From Microbacterium invictum (GTDB lineage Bacteria; Actinomycetota; Actinomycetes; Actinomycetales; Microbacteriaceae), in contig NZ_CP139779.1 in assembly GCF_034421375.1 (NCBI RefSeq), positions 186,001-250,000 of the forward strand: 64,000 nt of DNA, read 5' to 3'. Every line of letters starts with the position of its first letter. Position 1 is the stretch's first letter. The notes below the pieces were generated by a model. It searched no databases. It was not told the DNA's origin and saw only the letters and a list, made by a program, of their open reading frames with translations. Positions 43,652 to 52,579 of the stretch are shown piece by piece. Position numbers and translations under genes: made by a program.

Positions 43652-44077
43652 GTGCGATTCACGACGACACTTCGGCGCTTCGGGAACAACACCGGCATCG
43701 AGGTGCCGCCGGAGGTCATCGAGGCGCTCGGCGGAGGGAAGCGGCCCGCCGTGAGCGTGCGGATCGGTGATTTCGCGTTCACCAGCACCGTCGGGGTCAT
43801 GCAGGGGCTCACACTCATTCCCTTCAGCGCCGAGCGGCGGGCGCAGAGCGGGCTGTCGGGCGGAGAAGAGATCACGGTCGACCTCGAGCTCGACAGTGCG
43901 CCGCGGACAGCGGTCGTCCCCGACGACCTCCGGGCGGCGCTCGACTCCGCGGGCAAGACCGACGCCTTCGCCCGGCTCTCGCCAAGCGCGCGGCGCGCGC
44001 ACGTGACGCAGGTGGAGGGGGCGAAGGCCGCCGAGACGCGGGCGCGCCGGATCGCCGCCATCGTCGACCGCCTCTAG
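43652..44077 (+). CDS. YdeI/DUF1905-type small protein
   Basis: 141 residues from GTG 43652. The N-terminal half is a beta barrel of the DUF1905 kind (FGNNTGIEVPPEVIEALG, then VSVRIGDFAF). The C-terminal helical part, VPDDLRAALDSAGKTDAFAR followed by SPSARRAHVTQVEGAKAAETR, is the YdeI/OmpD-associated segment. Domain families only; the role (sometimes named bacteriocin protection) is not established for this protein. It lies 68 bases after fhs. Confidence 0.8.
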   Translation: MRFTTTLRRFGNNTGIEVPPEVIEALGGGKRPAVSVRIGDFAFTSTVGVMQGLTLIPFSAERRAQSGLSGGEEITVDLELDSAPRTAVVPDDLRAALDSAGKTDAFARLSPSARRAHVTQVEGAKAAETRARRIAAIVDRL

Positions 44078-44134
44078 ATCGCGCCGTCGCGCCCGGCTCC
44101 TCGACGCTGTTCACAACCGCGGGGATGCGGCGGC

Positions 44135-44170
44135 GACACGCCGGTCGAGACGTCGACGGTCCGGCGTGTC
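44135..44170. terminator. Hairpin after the YdeI-like gene
   Basis: Arms GACACGCCGG (44135-44144) and CCGGCGTGTC (44161-44170), perfect 10 bases, with a smaller dyad inside. A second hairpin (44240-44248 with 44255-44263, arms GGTCCCGGC) follows in the leader of the acyl-CoA oxidase gene. No gene lies in this 278-base gap. Confidence 0.55.
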
Positions 44171-44355
44171 GGCCGCGAGACCCGCGGCTGTGCACGCGAG
44201 GGGGCCCGTTGCGGGGCGGGATGTCGCTTGGGCACAATCGGTCCCGGCGACATGGCCGGGACCCCTTGTGATCAACAAACAACGCACTTGGTGGCACGTT
44301 GTGGGACACCTACGGTTTAGGTGACTTCCTTCGACTCCTTCTGGAGAGGTGAGAA

Positions 44356-46479
44356 ATGGCCGACGCCGCCGTTCGTCCTGAAACCCCCGCATCCGACTCC
44401 CGCACGCCTGCAGGCGGCGCGCCGACCGCTGCGCACACCGCGGCCGAGGCCGCCGAGGCCCGCATCGACATCGATGCCGTCACCAACCTGCTGCTCGGCA
44501 CATGGGCCGACACCCGCCGCGAGGCGCGCGAGCTCATCAAGGACACCGCGTTCTGGCAGGTGAACGACCTCACCGTCGCCGAGCACCGCGAGCGCACCCT
44601 CACGCAGCTGCACCTCCTCGCCGACAACGGGGGCGGGCGCCGCGCGTTCCCCGCCGAGTACGGCGGCGGCGACGACAACGGCGCCAACCTCGCCGGCTTC
44701 GAAGAGCTCGTGCTCGCCGACCCGAGCCTCCAGATCAAGTCGGGCGTGCAGTGGGGCCTCTTCGCCTCGGCGATCTACCAGCTCGGGACCAAGAAGCACT
44801 GGGACAAGTGGCTCCGCCCCGTCATGTCGATGGAGCTCCCCGGAGCGTTCGCGATGACCGAGACCGGGCACGGCTCCGACGTCGCCGCCATCGGCACCAC
44901 CGCCACCTACGACCCCGACACCGAGGAGTTCGTCATCCACACGCCGTTCCGCGCGGCGTGGAAGGACTACCTCGGCAACGCGGCGCTGCATGGGAAAGCC
45001 GCGACGGTGTTCGCGCAGCTGATCACGGGCGGCGTCAACTACGGGGTGCACTGCTTCTTCGTGCCGATCCGCGACGACGAGGGCGCCTTCCTCCCCGGCA
45101 TCGGCGGCGAGGACGACGGCCCCAAGGGCGGCCTGAACGGCATCGACAACGGCCGGCTGCACTTCGACCACGTGCGCGTCCCGCGCGAGAACCTCCTCAA
45201 CCGCTACGGCGACGTCGCGCCCGACGGCTCGTACTCGAGCCCGATCGACAGCCCCGGACGCCGCTTCTTCACGATGCTCGGCGCCCTCGTGCAGGGACGC
45301 GTCTCGCTCGACGGGGCCGTCACGACGGCATCCGCCCTGGCTCTCTACATCGCGATCACCTACGGCAACCAGCGCCGTCAGTTCGATTCGGGAGCCGGCA
45401 CCGACGAGGTCATGCTGCTGGACTACGGCAAGCACCAGCGGCGGCTTCTGCCGCTCGTCGCGCAGAACTACGCCCAGTTCTTCGCCCACGACGAGCTGCT
45501 TCGCAAGTTCGACGGGGTCTTTTCGGGCCGCGCCGACACCCCCGAGGAGCGCGAAGACCTCGAGACCCTCGCCGCGGCCCTGAAGCCGCTGTCGACCTGG
45601 AACGCGCTGAACACGATCCAGGAGAGCCGCGAGGCGTGCGGGGGTCAGGGATTCCTGGCCGAGAACCGGATGACGGGGCTGCGCCACGACCTCGACGTGT
45701 ACGTCACCTTCGAGGGCGACAACAACGTGCTCCTCCAGCTGGTCGGCAAGCGGCTGCTGTCGGACTACGCCAAGCAGTTCAAGGGCAAGGATGCTGCGGC
45801 GCTCGCCCGGTTCGCGGCGGCCCAGACGGCGGGCAAGGTCTTCCACGGTGCGGGTCTCCGCCGGCTCGGTCAGGCCGTCGCCGACTTCGGCTCGACCGCG
45901 CGCTCGGTGGAACTCGGACTCCGCGCCGAGCAGCAGCACGAGATCCTGTCGGGACGCGTCGAGCAGATGGTCGCCGATCTCGCCGCGGCGCTCCGCCCCG
46001 CCTCCAAGCTCGACACGGCCGAGGCGGCGGCGCTGTTCAATCGTCACCAGGCCGAGCTCATCGAGGCGGCCCGCGCGCACGGCGAGCTGCTGCAGTGGGA
46101 GGCCTTCTCGGACGGGGTCAAGGCCGTGACCGACCCCGGCACCCGCCAGGTGCTCACCTGGCTGCGCGATCTGTTCGGTCTTCACCTCATCGAGAAGAAC
46201 CTCGCGTGGTACCTCATCAACGGGCGTCTTTCGACCCAGCGCGCCGCCGCGGTGTCGCGCTACATCGACCGGCTCTGCGCGCGGCTGCGGCCCCACGCCC
46301 AGGATCTCGTCGACGCCTACGGGTTCGCCCCCGAGCACGTGCGCGCCCCCATCGCGTCGGGCGCCGAGCGCGTGCGCCAGGAGGAGGCCCGCGAGTACTA
46401 CCGTGCCCGCGCCGCCGCCGGCGACGAGCCGATCTCGGAGAAGGCGCTGCAGAAGGGCAGGACGCTGCAGACGAAGTGA
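44356..46479 (+). CDS. Acyl-CoA oxidase/dehydrogenase-like flavoprotein (long ACOX form)
   Basis: 707 residues, well above the 380-400 of plain acyl-CoA dehydrogenases and close to acyl-CoA oxidases. GGAGAGGTGAG precedes the ATG. An Ala-rich N-terminal arm leads to TLTQLHLLADNGG; the flavin domain has FAMTETGHGSDVAAIGTTAT, and VHCFFVPIRDD and FDHVRVPRENLLNRYGD follow. The helical region holds CGGQGFLAENRMTGLRHDLD and TFEGDNNVLLQLV. The extra 250-residue C-terminal domain is typical of ACOX. It could use O2 as acceptor; that cannot be told from sequence alone. Confidence 0.88.
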   Translation: MADAAVRPETPASDSRTPAGGAPTAAHTAAEAAEARIDIDAVTNLLLGTWADTRREARELIKDTAFWQVNDLTVAEHRERTLTQLHLLADNGGGRRAFPAEYGGGDDNGANLAGFEELVLADPSLQIKSGVQWGLFASAIYQLGTKKHWDKWLRPVMSMELPGAFAMTETGHGSDVAAIGTTATYDPDTEEFVIHTPFRAAWKDYLGNAALHGKAATVFAQLITGGVNYGVHCFFVPIRDDEGAFLPGIGGEDDGPKGGLNGIDNGRLHFDHVRVPRENLLNRYGDVAPDGSYSSPIDSPGRRFFTMLGALVQGRVSLDGAVTTASALALYIAITYGNQRRQFDSGAGTDEVMLLDYGKHQRRLLPLVAQNYAQFFAHDELLRKFDGVFSGRADTPEEREDLETLAAALKPLSTWNALNTIQESREACGGQGFLAENRMTGLRHDLDVYVTFEGDNNVLLQLVGKRLLSDYAKQFKGKDAAALARFAAAQTAGKVFHGAGLRRLGQAVADFGSTARSVELGLRAEQQHEILSGRVEQMVADLAAALRPASKLDTAEAAALFNRHQAELIEAARAHGELLQWEAFSDGVKAVTDPGTRQVLTWLRDLFGLHLIEKNLAWYLINGRLSTQRAAAVSRYIDRLCARLRPHAQDLVDAYGFAPEHVRAPIASGAERVRQEEAREYYRARAAAGDEPISEKALQKGRTLQTK

Positions 46480-46495
46480 CGCACGCCGGGTGACA

Positions 46496-46525
46496 GGAAG
46501 GGCGCCCCCGAGGGGGCGCCCTTCC
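46496..46525. terminator. Strong bidirectional terminator
   Basis: A perfect 14-base stem, GGAAGGGCGCCCCC (46496-46509) with its complement (46512-46525), between the converging oxidase and secreted-protein genes. Confidence 0.85.
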
Positions 46526-46547
46526 GCGTTCCGGTGCCGCCGAGGGG

Positions 46548-47930
46548 TCAGTTCAGCGTGAACGTGACCGTCCGCGCGTTCCCCGCGACGTCGTAGACGA
46601 CGAGCGTGTTCTCGCCCGCGACCGCCCTGAACGTGCCGGGCTTGACGAAGTTGACATCGGACCAGGCGTTGTTCGTCAGATTCTTCGCGACCCCGTTGAG
46701 CTCGACGCGGTCGATCTTGCCCGCGTCGTAGAGCTTGAAGCTCACCAGGTCGTAGGTGCCGTCGGCTCCACGAGTGAACGAGACGCCGTCCTTGACCGTG
46801 ACGGTGGGCGCGGTCGCGTCGACCGTCACGCTGAACGATCCGGTGCGGGAGATGTTGCCGGCGAGGTCCTGTGCGTTGTACCGAACTGTGTAGGCGCCGT
46901 CGGGCAGGACCACCGCGGCGGTGTGGGTGCCGCTCGTCGCACCGCCCACCGCCGACTGGGTGCTCTTGACGAGCACGCCGTCACGGTAGATGTTCGCCAC
47001 GATGCGGTTCAGGCCGCGGTCGTCGGTGGCGTCGACACGGATGTCGAGGGCCGAGAACGGCCCAGCCGTGGACGGGGAGACGAGCGTGGCGGTGGGGCGG
47101 GTGGTGTCGGGAAGCTCCTCCAGCGTCACCGTGAAGGTCGGGTTCCAGAAGTAGTTGAGCACTTCGCTCGACGGGAAGTACCACGCGCCGTCGCGCTCGG
47201 TCACGGTGAGCTCGTTGACGTCGGCGGCGGTGACGGATGCCACGCGGAAGCCCGCCGGCGGAGTGACGCGCACCCCGAGGTCGCCCGGCAGGTGGCGGAT
47301 GTAGCCGTACTGCCAGAAGGACTCGTACGTCCCGGGCTGGAAGTCGTACTCGGTGGCCGGATACCACGAGTCGCCCGAGCCGAGCTCGACGGTGGCCAGG
47401 CCGGAGGCGGGCTCTCCGTCGGCGAACTGCACGTCGGCGACGAGGCGGAGGGCCGACATGCCGACCAGGAGCGACTCACCGTCCGAGTCCACCGTCACCG
47501 AGGCGACTCCGGTGGGCGAGCCGAGGAAGCTGCCGACCGGGAGCTGCTCGATGTCCGCCGCCGATGCTGCATCGGTCGCGTCGAAGAAGACCTCTCCCCC
47601 CGGGCTGTTGGGGAACAGGAAGTGGACTTCAGTCTCGCCGAGGGGGAGACCCTCGAACACGAAGTCTCCGTCGCCGTTCGCGCTGGCGTCCCGCCACGTG
47701 CCGTCGGCTGCGAGCACGCGAGGCGCGCTCTCGTTCTTCCGGTCGACGTCACCGCTCGGGGCGGTCTTGCTGGGGTCGTACAGGCCGTCGGCGTATCGGT
47801 CGTCGAAACGCGTGACGGTCAATGTGCCGGTCGCGGCATCCGCTTCGGCGGCGATCGCCGGGAGCGGAGCTGCGATCAGCGCGGCGGCGAGCGCCGCCGT
47901 GCCGAGTGTCGGAGTGGAACGAGTTCGCAT
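46548..47930 (-). CDS. Secreted protein with bacterial Ig-like domains
   Basis: 460 residues. A classic signal peptide (about 28 residues, ending AIAAEA) is followed by an SdrD B-like segment (FDDRYADGLYDPSK, then FVFEGLPLGETEVHFLF). A middle domain rich in aromatic residues includes YFWNPTFTVTLEELPD, and two Ig-like folds (about 275-460) hold NRIVANIYRDGVLV, YNAQDLAGNIS and YDVAGNARTVTF. No catalytic or anchor motif is present. Similar C-terminal Ig pairs occur in Microbacteriaceae secreted enzymes, so it may be an adhesin-like or stripped relative. Single gene between two terminators. Confidence 0.8.
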   Translation of the reverse strand: MRTRSTPTLGTAALAAALIAAPLPAIAAEADAATGTLTVTRFDDRYADGLYDPSKTAPSGDVDRKNESAPRVLAADGTWRDASANGDGDFVFEGLPLGETEVHFLFPNSPGGEVFFDATDAASAADIEQLPVGSFLGSPTGVASVTVDSDGESLLVGMSALRLVADVQFADGEPASGLATVELGSGDSWYPATEYDFQPGTYESFWQYGYIRHLPGDLGVRVTPPAGFRVASVTAADVNELTVTERDGAWYFPSSEVLNYFWNPTFTVTLEELPDTTRPTATLVSPSTAGPFSALDIRVDATDDRGLNRIVANIYRDGVLVKSTQSAVGGATSGTHTAAVVLPDGAYTVRYNAQDLAGNISRTGSFSVTVDATAPTVTVKDGVSFTRGADGTYDLVSFKLYDAGKIDRVELNGVAKNLTNNAWSDVNFVKPGTFRAVAGENTLVVYDVAGNARTVTFTLN

Positions 47931-48109
47931 CGGATTCCTTTGTTCTTCTCGTGGTGTGAGGCGGGCTGCGACGCGCCGCGACCTCGACGCTAGGCGGGGC
48001 GAGCCTCATTGCGCTTCGACGTCAGCGGACGTTCATCCACCTGTCCGCGCGGCGTCACCGTTCCGGGTGCGGCAGCCAGCGTGTCGGCGGCGCCGCGCAT
48101 ACTGTTCGC

Positions 48110-48685
48110 ATGAGTGTGGTCACGGGGCCCGACGGGCGCGACCGCTGCGCATGGGTCGGCGACGACCCCGAGTATCGGCGCTACCACGACGAGGAATGGG
48201 GACACCCGCTCCGCGGCGACCGGCCGCTCTTCGAGAAGATGAGCCTGGAGGGATTCCAGGCCGGGCTCTCGTGGATCACGATCCTTCGGAAGCGACCGGC
48301 GTTCCGGACCGCGTTTGCGGGGTTCGACCCGGCGGTCGTCGCCCGCTTCGACGAGGGTGACGTCGAGCGCCTGATGGCCGATGCGGGCATCGTGCGCAAC
48401 CGGGCGAAGATCCTCGCCACGATCGACAACGCCCGCATCGTCGCTGAGATGCCCGAGGGGGCGCTCGATGCGCTGATGTGGGCATACGCGCCGGATGCTA
48501 TGGGCAGGCCGCGCCCCCGGACGTTCGCCGACCTGCCGGCCACGACCCCCGAGTCCGACGCGCTGAGTCGCGACCTGAAGAAGCGCGGGTTCCGCTTCGT
48601 CGGCTCGACGACGATGTACGCCCTGATGCAGTCCTCAGGGCTCGTCGACGATCACCTCGTGGGATGCTGGCGCGCGACGTCTTGA
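48110..48685 (+). CDS. tag: DNA-3-methyladenine glycosylase I
   Basis: 191 residues. Removes 3-methyladenine from DNA. Zinc-binding residues of the Tag family are in place: Cys13 in RCAWVGDDPEYRRYHDEEWG with its His, and the closing His and Cys in DDHLVGCW. The catalytic Glu and the aromatic pocket lie in MSLEGFQAGLSWITIL. Length and order are standard. The VapBC genes begin 31 bases later, but a common message is only possible. Confidence 0.95.
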   Translation: MSVVTGPDGRDRCAWVGDDPEYRRYHDEEWGHPLRGDRPLFEKMSLEGFQAGLSWITILRKRPAFRTAFAGFDPAVVARFDEGDVERLMADAGIVRNRAKILATIDNARIVAEMPEGALDALMWAYAPDAMGRPRPRTFADLPATTPESDALSRDLKKRGFRFVGSTTMYALMQSSGLVDDHLVGCWRATS

Positions 48686-48716
48686 CACGTGATGCGCGAT
48701 GCGTGATGTTTGACGC

Positions 48717-48941
48717 ATGCGGACCACCCTCACCATCGACGACGATGTCCTCGCCGCGGCGAGACAGTTCGCCGACGCCCGCGGGTTGACGCTCGGCGAA
48801 GCGCTCTCGCAACTCGCTCGCGCGACGCTGACCGAGCGGCGTCGCTTCGGCACGCGCAACGGAATCGTTCTCCTGCCCGCCGACCCCGCTGCGGGCACCG
48901 CCGGCCTCGACGATGTGAACGCGCTCCGAGACGACGCCTGA
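48717..48941 (+). CDS. VapB-like antitoxin
   Basis: 74 residues. It opens with the short strand and helix of a ribbon-helix-helix/AbrB-like binding domain, MRTTLTIDDDVLAAARQFAD, followed by a basic middle (LTERRRFGTRNG). The tail AGLDDVNALRDDA is expected to bind the PIN toxin. It is fused by a one-base overlap (TGATG) to the toxin gene, the usual toxin-antitoxin arrangement. Confidence 0.85.
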   Translation: MRTTLTIDDDVLAAARQFADARGLTLGEALSQLARATLTERRRFGTRNGIVLLPADPAAGTAGLDDVNALRDDA

Positions 48942-49378
48942 TGGCGGGGTTCCTCCTCGATGTCAACACCGTCATCGCTCTGATCGACCCTCTGCACGTG
49001 CATCACGAGCGGGCGCATCGCTGGTTCGCGTCGCGCGCCGAGGACACCTGGCACACGTGGCACACCTGTCCGATCGTCCAGAACGGCGTCGTCCGCGTCG
49101 TGAGTCATCCGAAGTACCCGAACAGTCAGCCCGCTCCCATCGTGATGGCGAGCCTGTCGAGTCTGGCGGCGCAGGCTGGCCACGAGTTCCTCCCCGACTC
49201 GGTCAGTCTCCTGGACGGATCCGTGCACACCGAGCGCCTCCTCGCCAGCTCACAGGTCACCGACACCTACCTCATCCATCTCGCGGCATCCCACGAGGTT
49301 CGGCTCGCGACCTTCGACACCAAGATCGTCGCCTCCGCAGTTCCGGGTGGGGCGAAGGTCGTCTTCCCCATCCCCTGA
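48941..49378 (+). CDS. VapC-like PIN-domain toxin
   Basis: 145 residues from ATG 48941. It reads as a TIGR00028-type PIN ribonuclease: GFLLDVNTVIALIDP gives the first Asp, then HHERAHRWF, TCPIVQNGVVRVVSHP and the C-terminal acidic pair in TDTYLIHLAASHEVRLATFD. The second acidic site, Glu in many VapC proteins, is Gln in this phrase. A 9-base tandem duplication (49049-49066) adds His-Thr-Trp just before the TCP segment, so activity may be altered. Likely cleaves RNA when free of VapB. Confidence 0.85.
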   Translation: MAGFLLDVNTVIALIDPLHVHHERAHRWFASRAEDTWHTWHTCPIVQNGVVRVVSHPKYPNSQPAPIVMASLSSLAAQAGHEFLPDSVSLLDGSVHTERLLASSQVTDTYLIHLAASHEVRLATFDTKIVASAVPGGAKVVFPIP

Positions 49379-49464
49379 CCGCGAGGCGATCGGACTGCGG
49401 ACAGCCCCTGTCCGCAGTCGCTGGCACGCTGTAGGGTCTAGGCGCTCGAACAGACGGGAAACAC

Positions 49465-51738
49465 ATGACCGCTGCATCCGCTCATATCGCCGATTCGCAT
49501 GGGCTCATCCGTGTCGTCGGTGCCCGCGAGAACAACCTCAAGAACGTCACCGTCGACATTCCCAAGCGCCGCCTCACCGTCTTCACCGGCGTCAGCGGAT
49601 CGGGCAAGTCGTCGCTGGTGTTCGGCACGATCGCGAACGAGTCGCAGCGGCTCATCAACGAGACCTACCCGACCTTCGTGCAGCAGTTCATGGAGCAGCT
49701 GAGCCGCCCCGAGGTCGACGCGCTCGAGAACGTCAGCGCCTCGATCGTCGTCGACCAGGAGCGCATGGGCGCGAACTCCCGGTCGACCGTCGGCACCGCC
49801 ACCGACGCGCAGGCCATGCTGCGGATCCTCTTCAGCAGGCTCGGGCAGCCGAGCGCGGGGGCCAGCTTCCACTACAGCTTCAACCTGCCGCAGGGCTGGT
49901 GCCCGCGCTGCGAGGGGCTCGGCGAGGTCAGCGACGTCGACCTCGACGAGCTTTTCGACCGTGACAAGTCCCTCGCCGAGGGGGCGCTGACGATTCCCGG
50001 CTACAACGTCGACGGGTGGATGGTGCGCATCTTCACCGAGTCGGGGTTCGTCGACCCCGACAAGAAGATCCGCGACTACTCCGACGACGAGCTGCACGCC
50101 CTGCTCTATCAGGAGCCGACGAAGGTCAAGGTCACCGGCATCAACATGACCTACGAAGGGCTCGTCCCGAAGGTCACGAAGTCCTTCCTGCAGAAGGACC
50201 GCGATGCCCTGCAGCCGCACGTCCGCGCCTTCGTCGACCGCGCGGTGAAGTTCACCGCCTGCCCGGAGTGCGGAGGATCGCGACTGAACGCCGCCGCGCG
50301 GTCATCCCTCATCGGCGGCGTCTCGATCGCGGATGCCGCGGCGATGCAGATCTCCGACCTTGCCGCCTGGCTCGACACCGTCGACGATCGCGAGGTCGGG
50401 CCGCTCATGTCGGGGCTGAAGCACCTCACAGCGACCTTCGTCGAAGTGGGGCTCGGTTATCTCTCGCTCGATCGGTCGTCGGGCACCCTGTCGGGGGGCG
50501 AGGCCCAGCGCACCAAGATGGTGCGGCACCTGGGGTCGTCGCTCACCGACATCACCTACGTCTTCGACGAGCCGACCGCCGGGCTGCACCCGCACGACAT
50601 CCAGCGGATGAACGACCTCCTGCAGCGCCTGCGCGACAAGGGCAACACGGTGCTCGTGGTCGAGCACAAGCCCGAGGTCATCCAGATCGCCGATCACATC
50701 GTCGATCTCGGCCCGGGTGCCGGGCGGGCCGGTGGCGAGATCCAGTACACCGGGGATGTCGCGGGCCTGCGCGCCTCGCAGACCCTCACGGGCCGGCATC
50801 TCGACCATCGGGCGACGCTGAAGCCCACGACCCGGGAGCGGCGCGGCGCCCTGGAGATCCGCGGGGCGACGCAGCACAACCTCACCGGTGTCGACGTCGA
50901 CATCCCCCTGGGCATCCTCACGGTCGTCACAGGAGTCGCGGGTTCGGGGAAGTCCTCGCTCATCCACGGCAACGTCCCGGCGTTCGACGATGTGGTCGTG
51001 GTCGACCAGTCGCCGATCAAGGGGTCGCGCCGCTCGAGCCCGGCGACCTACACCGGCATCCTCGACACCGTCCGCACCGCGTTCGCAAAGGCGAACGGGG
51101 TCAAGGCGTCGCTGTTCAGCGCCAACTCGGCGGGGGCGTGCCCGGTCTGCAAGGGCCTCGGCGTGATCATCACGACCCTCGGCTACACGCAGAGCGTCGA
51201 GACGCTCTGCGAGGTGTGCGACGGAACGGGATTCAGCGCCGAGGTGCGCGAGTACCTCCTCAACGGCAAGAACATCGCCGAGGTGCTGGCGATGTCGGCC
51301 GCCGAGGCGGCGGACTTCTTCCCGAGCGGCCCCGCGCACACCACGCTGGCGCGCCTCATCGACGTCGGGCTCGGGTACATCACGCTCGGGCAGGCGCTGA
51401 ACACCCTCTCGGGCGGCGAGCGGCAGCGCCTGAAGCTGGCGATCTCGATGGCGAAGAAGGGCGCGATCTACGTCCTCGACGAACCGACGACGGGCCTGCA
51501 TCTGGCCGATGTCGACAACCTGCTGCGCCTGCTCGACCGACTCGTCGACGCCGGAAACAGCGTCATCGTCATCGAGCACCACCAGGCCGTGATGGCGCAC
51601 GCCGATTGGATCATCGACCTGGGCCCCGGCGCCGGCCACGACGGTGGGCGCATCGTCTTCGAGGGCACACCGGCCGACCTCGTCGCCACCGGCGACACGC
51701 TCACCGCGCGGCACCTGCGCACCTACGTCGGCGGTTGA
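49465..51738 (+). CDS. Short UvrA-like ATPase (UvrA2/DrrC type)
   Basis: 757 residues, about 200 shorter than UvrA. Two ABC domains with Walker A FTGVSGSGKSSLVFG and VTGVAGSGKSSLIHG, signatures LSGGEAQRTKM and LSGGERQRLKL. The zinc hooks CPRCEGLG, CPECGGSRL and CPVCKGLG / CEVCDGTG are all present. The missing length corresponds to the UvrB-binding region, as in drug- and mycin-resistance relatives. It could protect DNA or act in tolerance to DNA-binding compounds rather than in core excision repair. A separate true uvrA is expected elsewhere. Confidence 0.92.
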   Translation: MTAASAHIADSHGLIRVVGARENNLKNVTVDIPKRRLTVFTGVSGSGKSSLVFGTIANESQRLINETYPTFVQQFMEQLSRPEVDALENVSASIVVDQERMGANSRSTVGTATDAQAMLRILFSRLGQPSAGASFHYSFNLPQGWCPRCEGLGEVSDVDLDELFDRDKSLAEGALTIPGYNVDGWMVRIFTESGFVDPDKKIRDYSDDELHALLYQEPTKVKVTGINMTYEGLVPKVTKSFLQKDRDALQPHVRAFVDRAVKFTACPECGGSRLNAAARSSLIGGVSIADAAAMQISDLAAWLDTVDDREVGPLMSGLKHLTATFVEVGLGYLSLDRSSGTLSGGEAQRTKMVRHLGSSLTDITYVFDEPTAGLHPHDIQRMNDLLQRLRDKGNTVLVVEHKPEVIQIADHIVDLGPGAGRAGGEIQYTGDVAGLRASQTLTGRHLDHRATLKPTTRERRGALEIRGATQHNLTGVDVDIPLGILTVVTGVAGSGKSSLIHGNVPAFDDVVVVDQSPIKGSRRSSPATYTGILDTVRTAFAKANGVKASLFSANSAGACPVCKGLGVIITTLGYTQSVETLCEVCDGTGFSAEVREYLLNGKNIAEVLAMSAAEAADFFPSGPAHTTLARLIDVGLGYITLGQALNTLSGGERQRLKLAISMAKKGAIYVLDEPTTGLHLADVDNLLRLLDRLVDAGNSVIVIEHHQAVMAHADWIIDLGPGAGHDGGRIVFEGTPADLVATGDTLTARHLRTYVGG

Positions 51739-51834
51739 CCGCCCGGTCGCATGTCGGTCGCGCGGGCCACGGATCGCCCGGTGCGCGCCGATCCGCTCGC
51801 GCGACCACGCCGCCCGCGCCTCGCCTCGCGCGAT

Positions 51835-51883
51835 CCGTCAGAAAGTGCTGCCCAGGATGCGGCGGGGCAGCGTTTTGTGACGG
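51835..51883. repeat. Family D inverted-repeat element
   Basis: Arms CCGTCAGAAAGTGCTGCCC (51835-51853) and GGGCAGCGTTTTGTGACGG (51865-51883) pair at 16 of 19 positions, with outer GC-rich flanks that can extend the stem. It lies between converging genes and could double as a terminator. Confidence 0.75.
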
Positions 51884-51910
51884 GTCGGCACCGGGCGCGA
51901 GGCGCGCGCC

Positions 51911-52468
51911 TCAGCCGAGCTGCGAGTGCTCGCCGAGACGGTGCCAGGTGCGGTTGTGGTAGACCAGCGCGTCGGCGGGCTCGCCCGGCTCGACATCGCG
52001 GGTGATCTGGTGCTGCAGCGCCTGCGCGGCGATGACGGTCGACGCGCCGGCATCCATCCGATTGATGATCGCGCAGCGCAGCCACGCCCGCGCACCCGGG
52101 AAGACAGGCTCCCCCGTGGGGAGCCGCGCCCACAGCGACGTGTCGGCGAAGCGGTCGATGCCGCTCGTCGCGGCGAGCTTGGCGAGTTCGAGGTCGTGCG
52201 CGTCGAGCAGGTGCACGACGACGGTGTCGGCCGCCGCGATCGTCGGGGCCGCCGACGAGATCGACGACAGCGAGAAGATCAGCAGCGGCGGCTCAGCGCT
52301 GACCGAGGACACCGAGGTGGCCGTCAGCGCGACCGGCCCGTCGCCGGCGTCGGCGGTGATGACGGCGACGCCGCCCGGGTGCCCGCGGAAGACGGTCTTG
52401 AACTCCTCGGCGCTGAGCGAGGCGGTCGGGAACGACGCGGGGTGGGTGCCAGCGGCGGAACGAGTCAT
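51911..52468 (-). CDS. Flavin reductase-domain protein
   Basis: 185 residues from the ATG at 52468; a longer frame exists without conserved content. The flavin-reductase-like split barrel includes FRGHPGGVAVITADAG, ALTATSVSSVSAEPPLLIFSL (shortened family core) and the flavin-near VVHLLDAHDLELAKLAATSG. It may supply reduced FMN to a monooxygenase, though none is adjacent. Confidence 0.88.
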   Translation of the reverse strand: MTRSAAGTHPASFPTASLSAEEFKTVFRGHPGGVAVITADAGDGPVALTATSVSSVSAEPPLLIFSLSSISSAAPTIAAADTVVVHLLDAHDLELAKLAATSGIDRFADTSLWARLPTGEPVFPGARAWLRCAIINRMDAGASTVIAAQALQHQITRDVEPGEPADALVYHNRTWHRLGEHSQLG

Positions 52469-52579
52469 GGGCGGCAGGCTAGCCCGCGACAGATCGTTCG
52501 CCGTCATCGCGTTTCGTGATGTTTCAGAGCTGGGCACGACAGAGAAAACCCCGCGGGCGTCCGAACGATTCCCACCGGG

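Noticed and set aside
48065..48110. Second short gene before tag
   Set aside because: No start with ribosome site; the frame is broken within a few codons.
49430..49465. Possible SOS box before the UvrA-like gene
   Set aside because: Only the left half TCGAAC is present; the right half does not match, so a LexA site is not supported.
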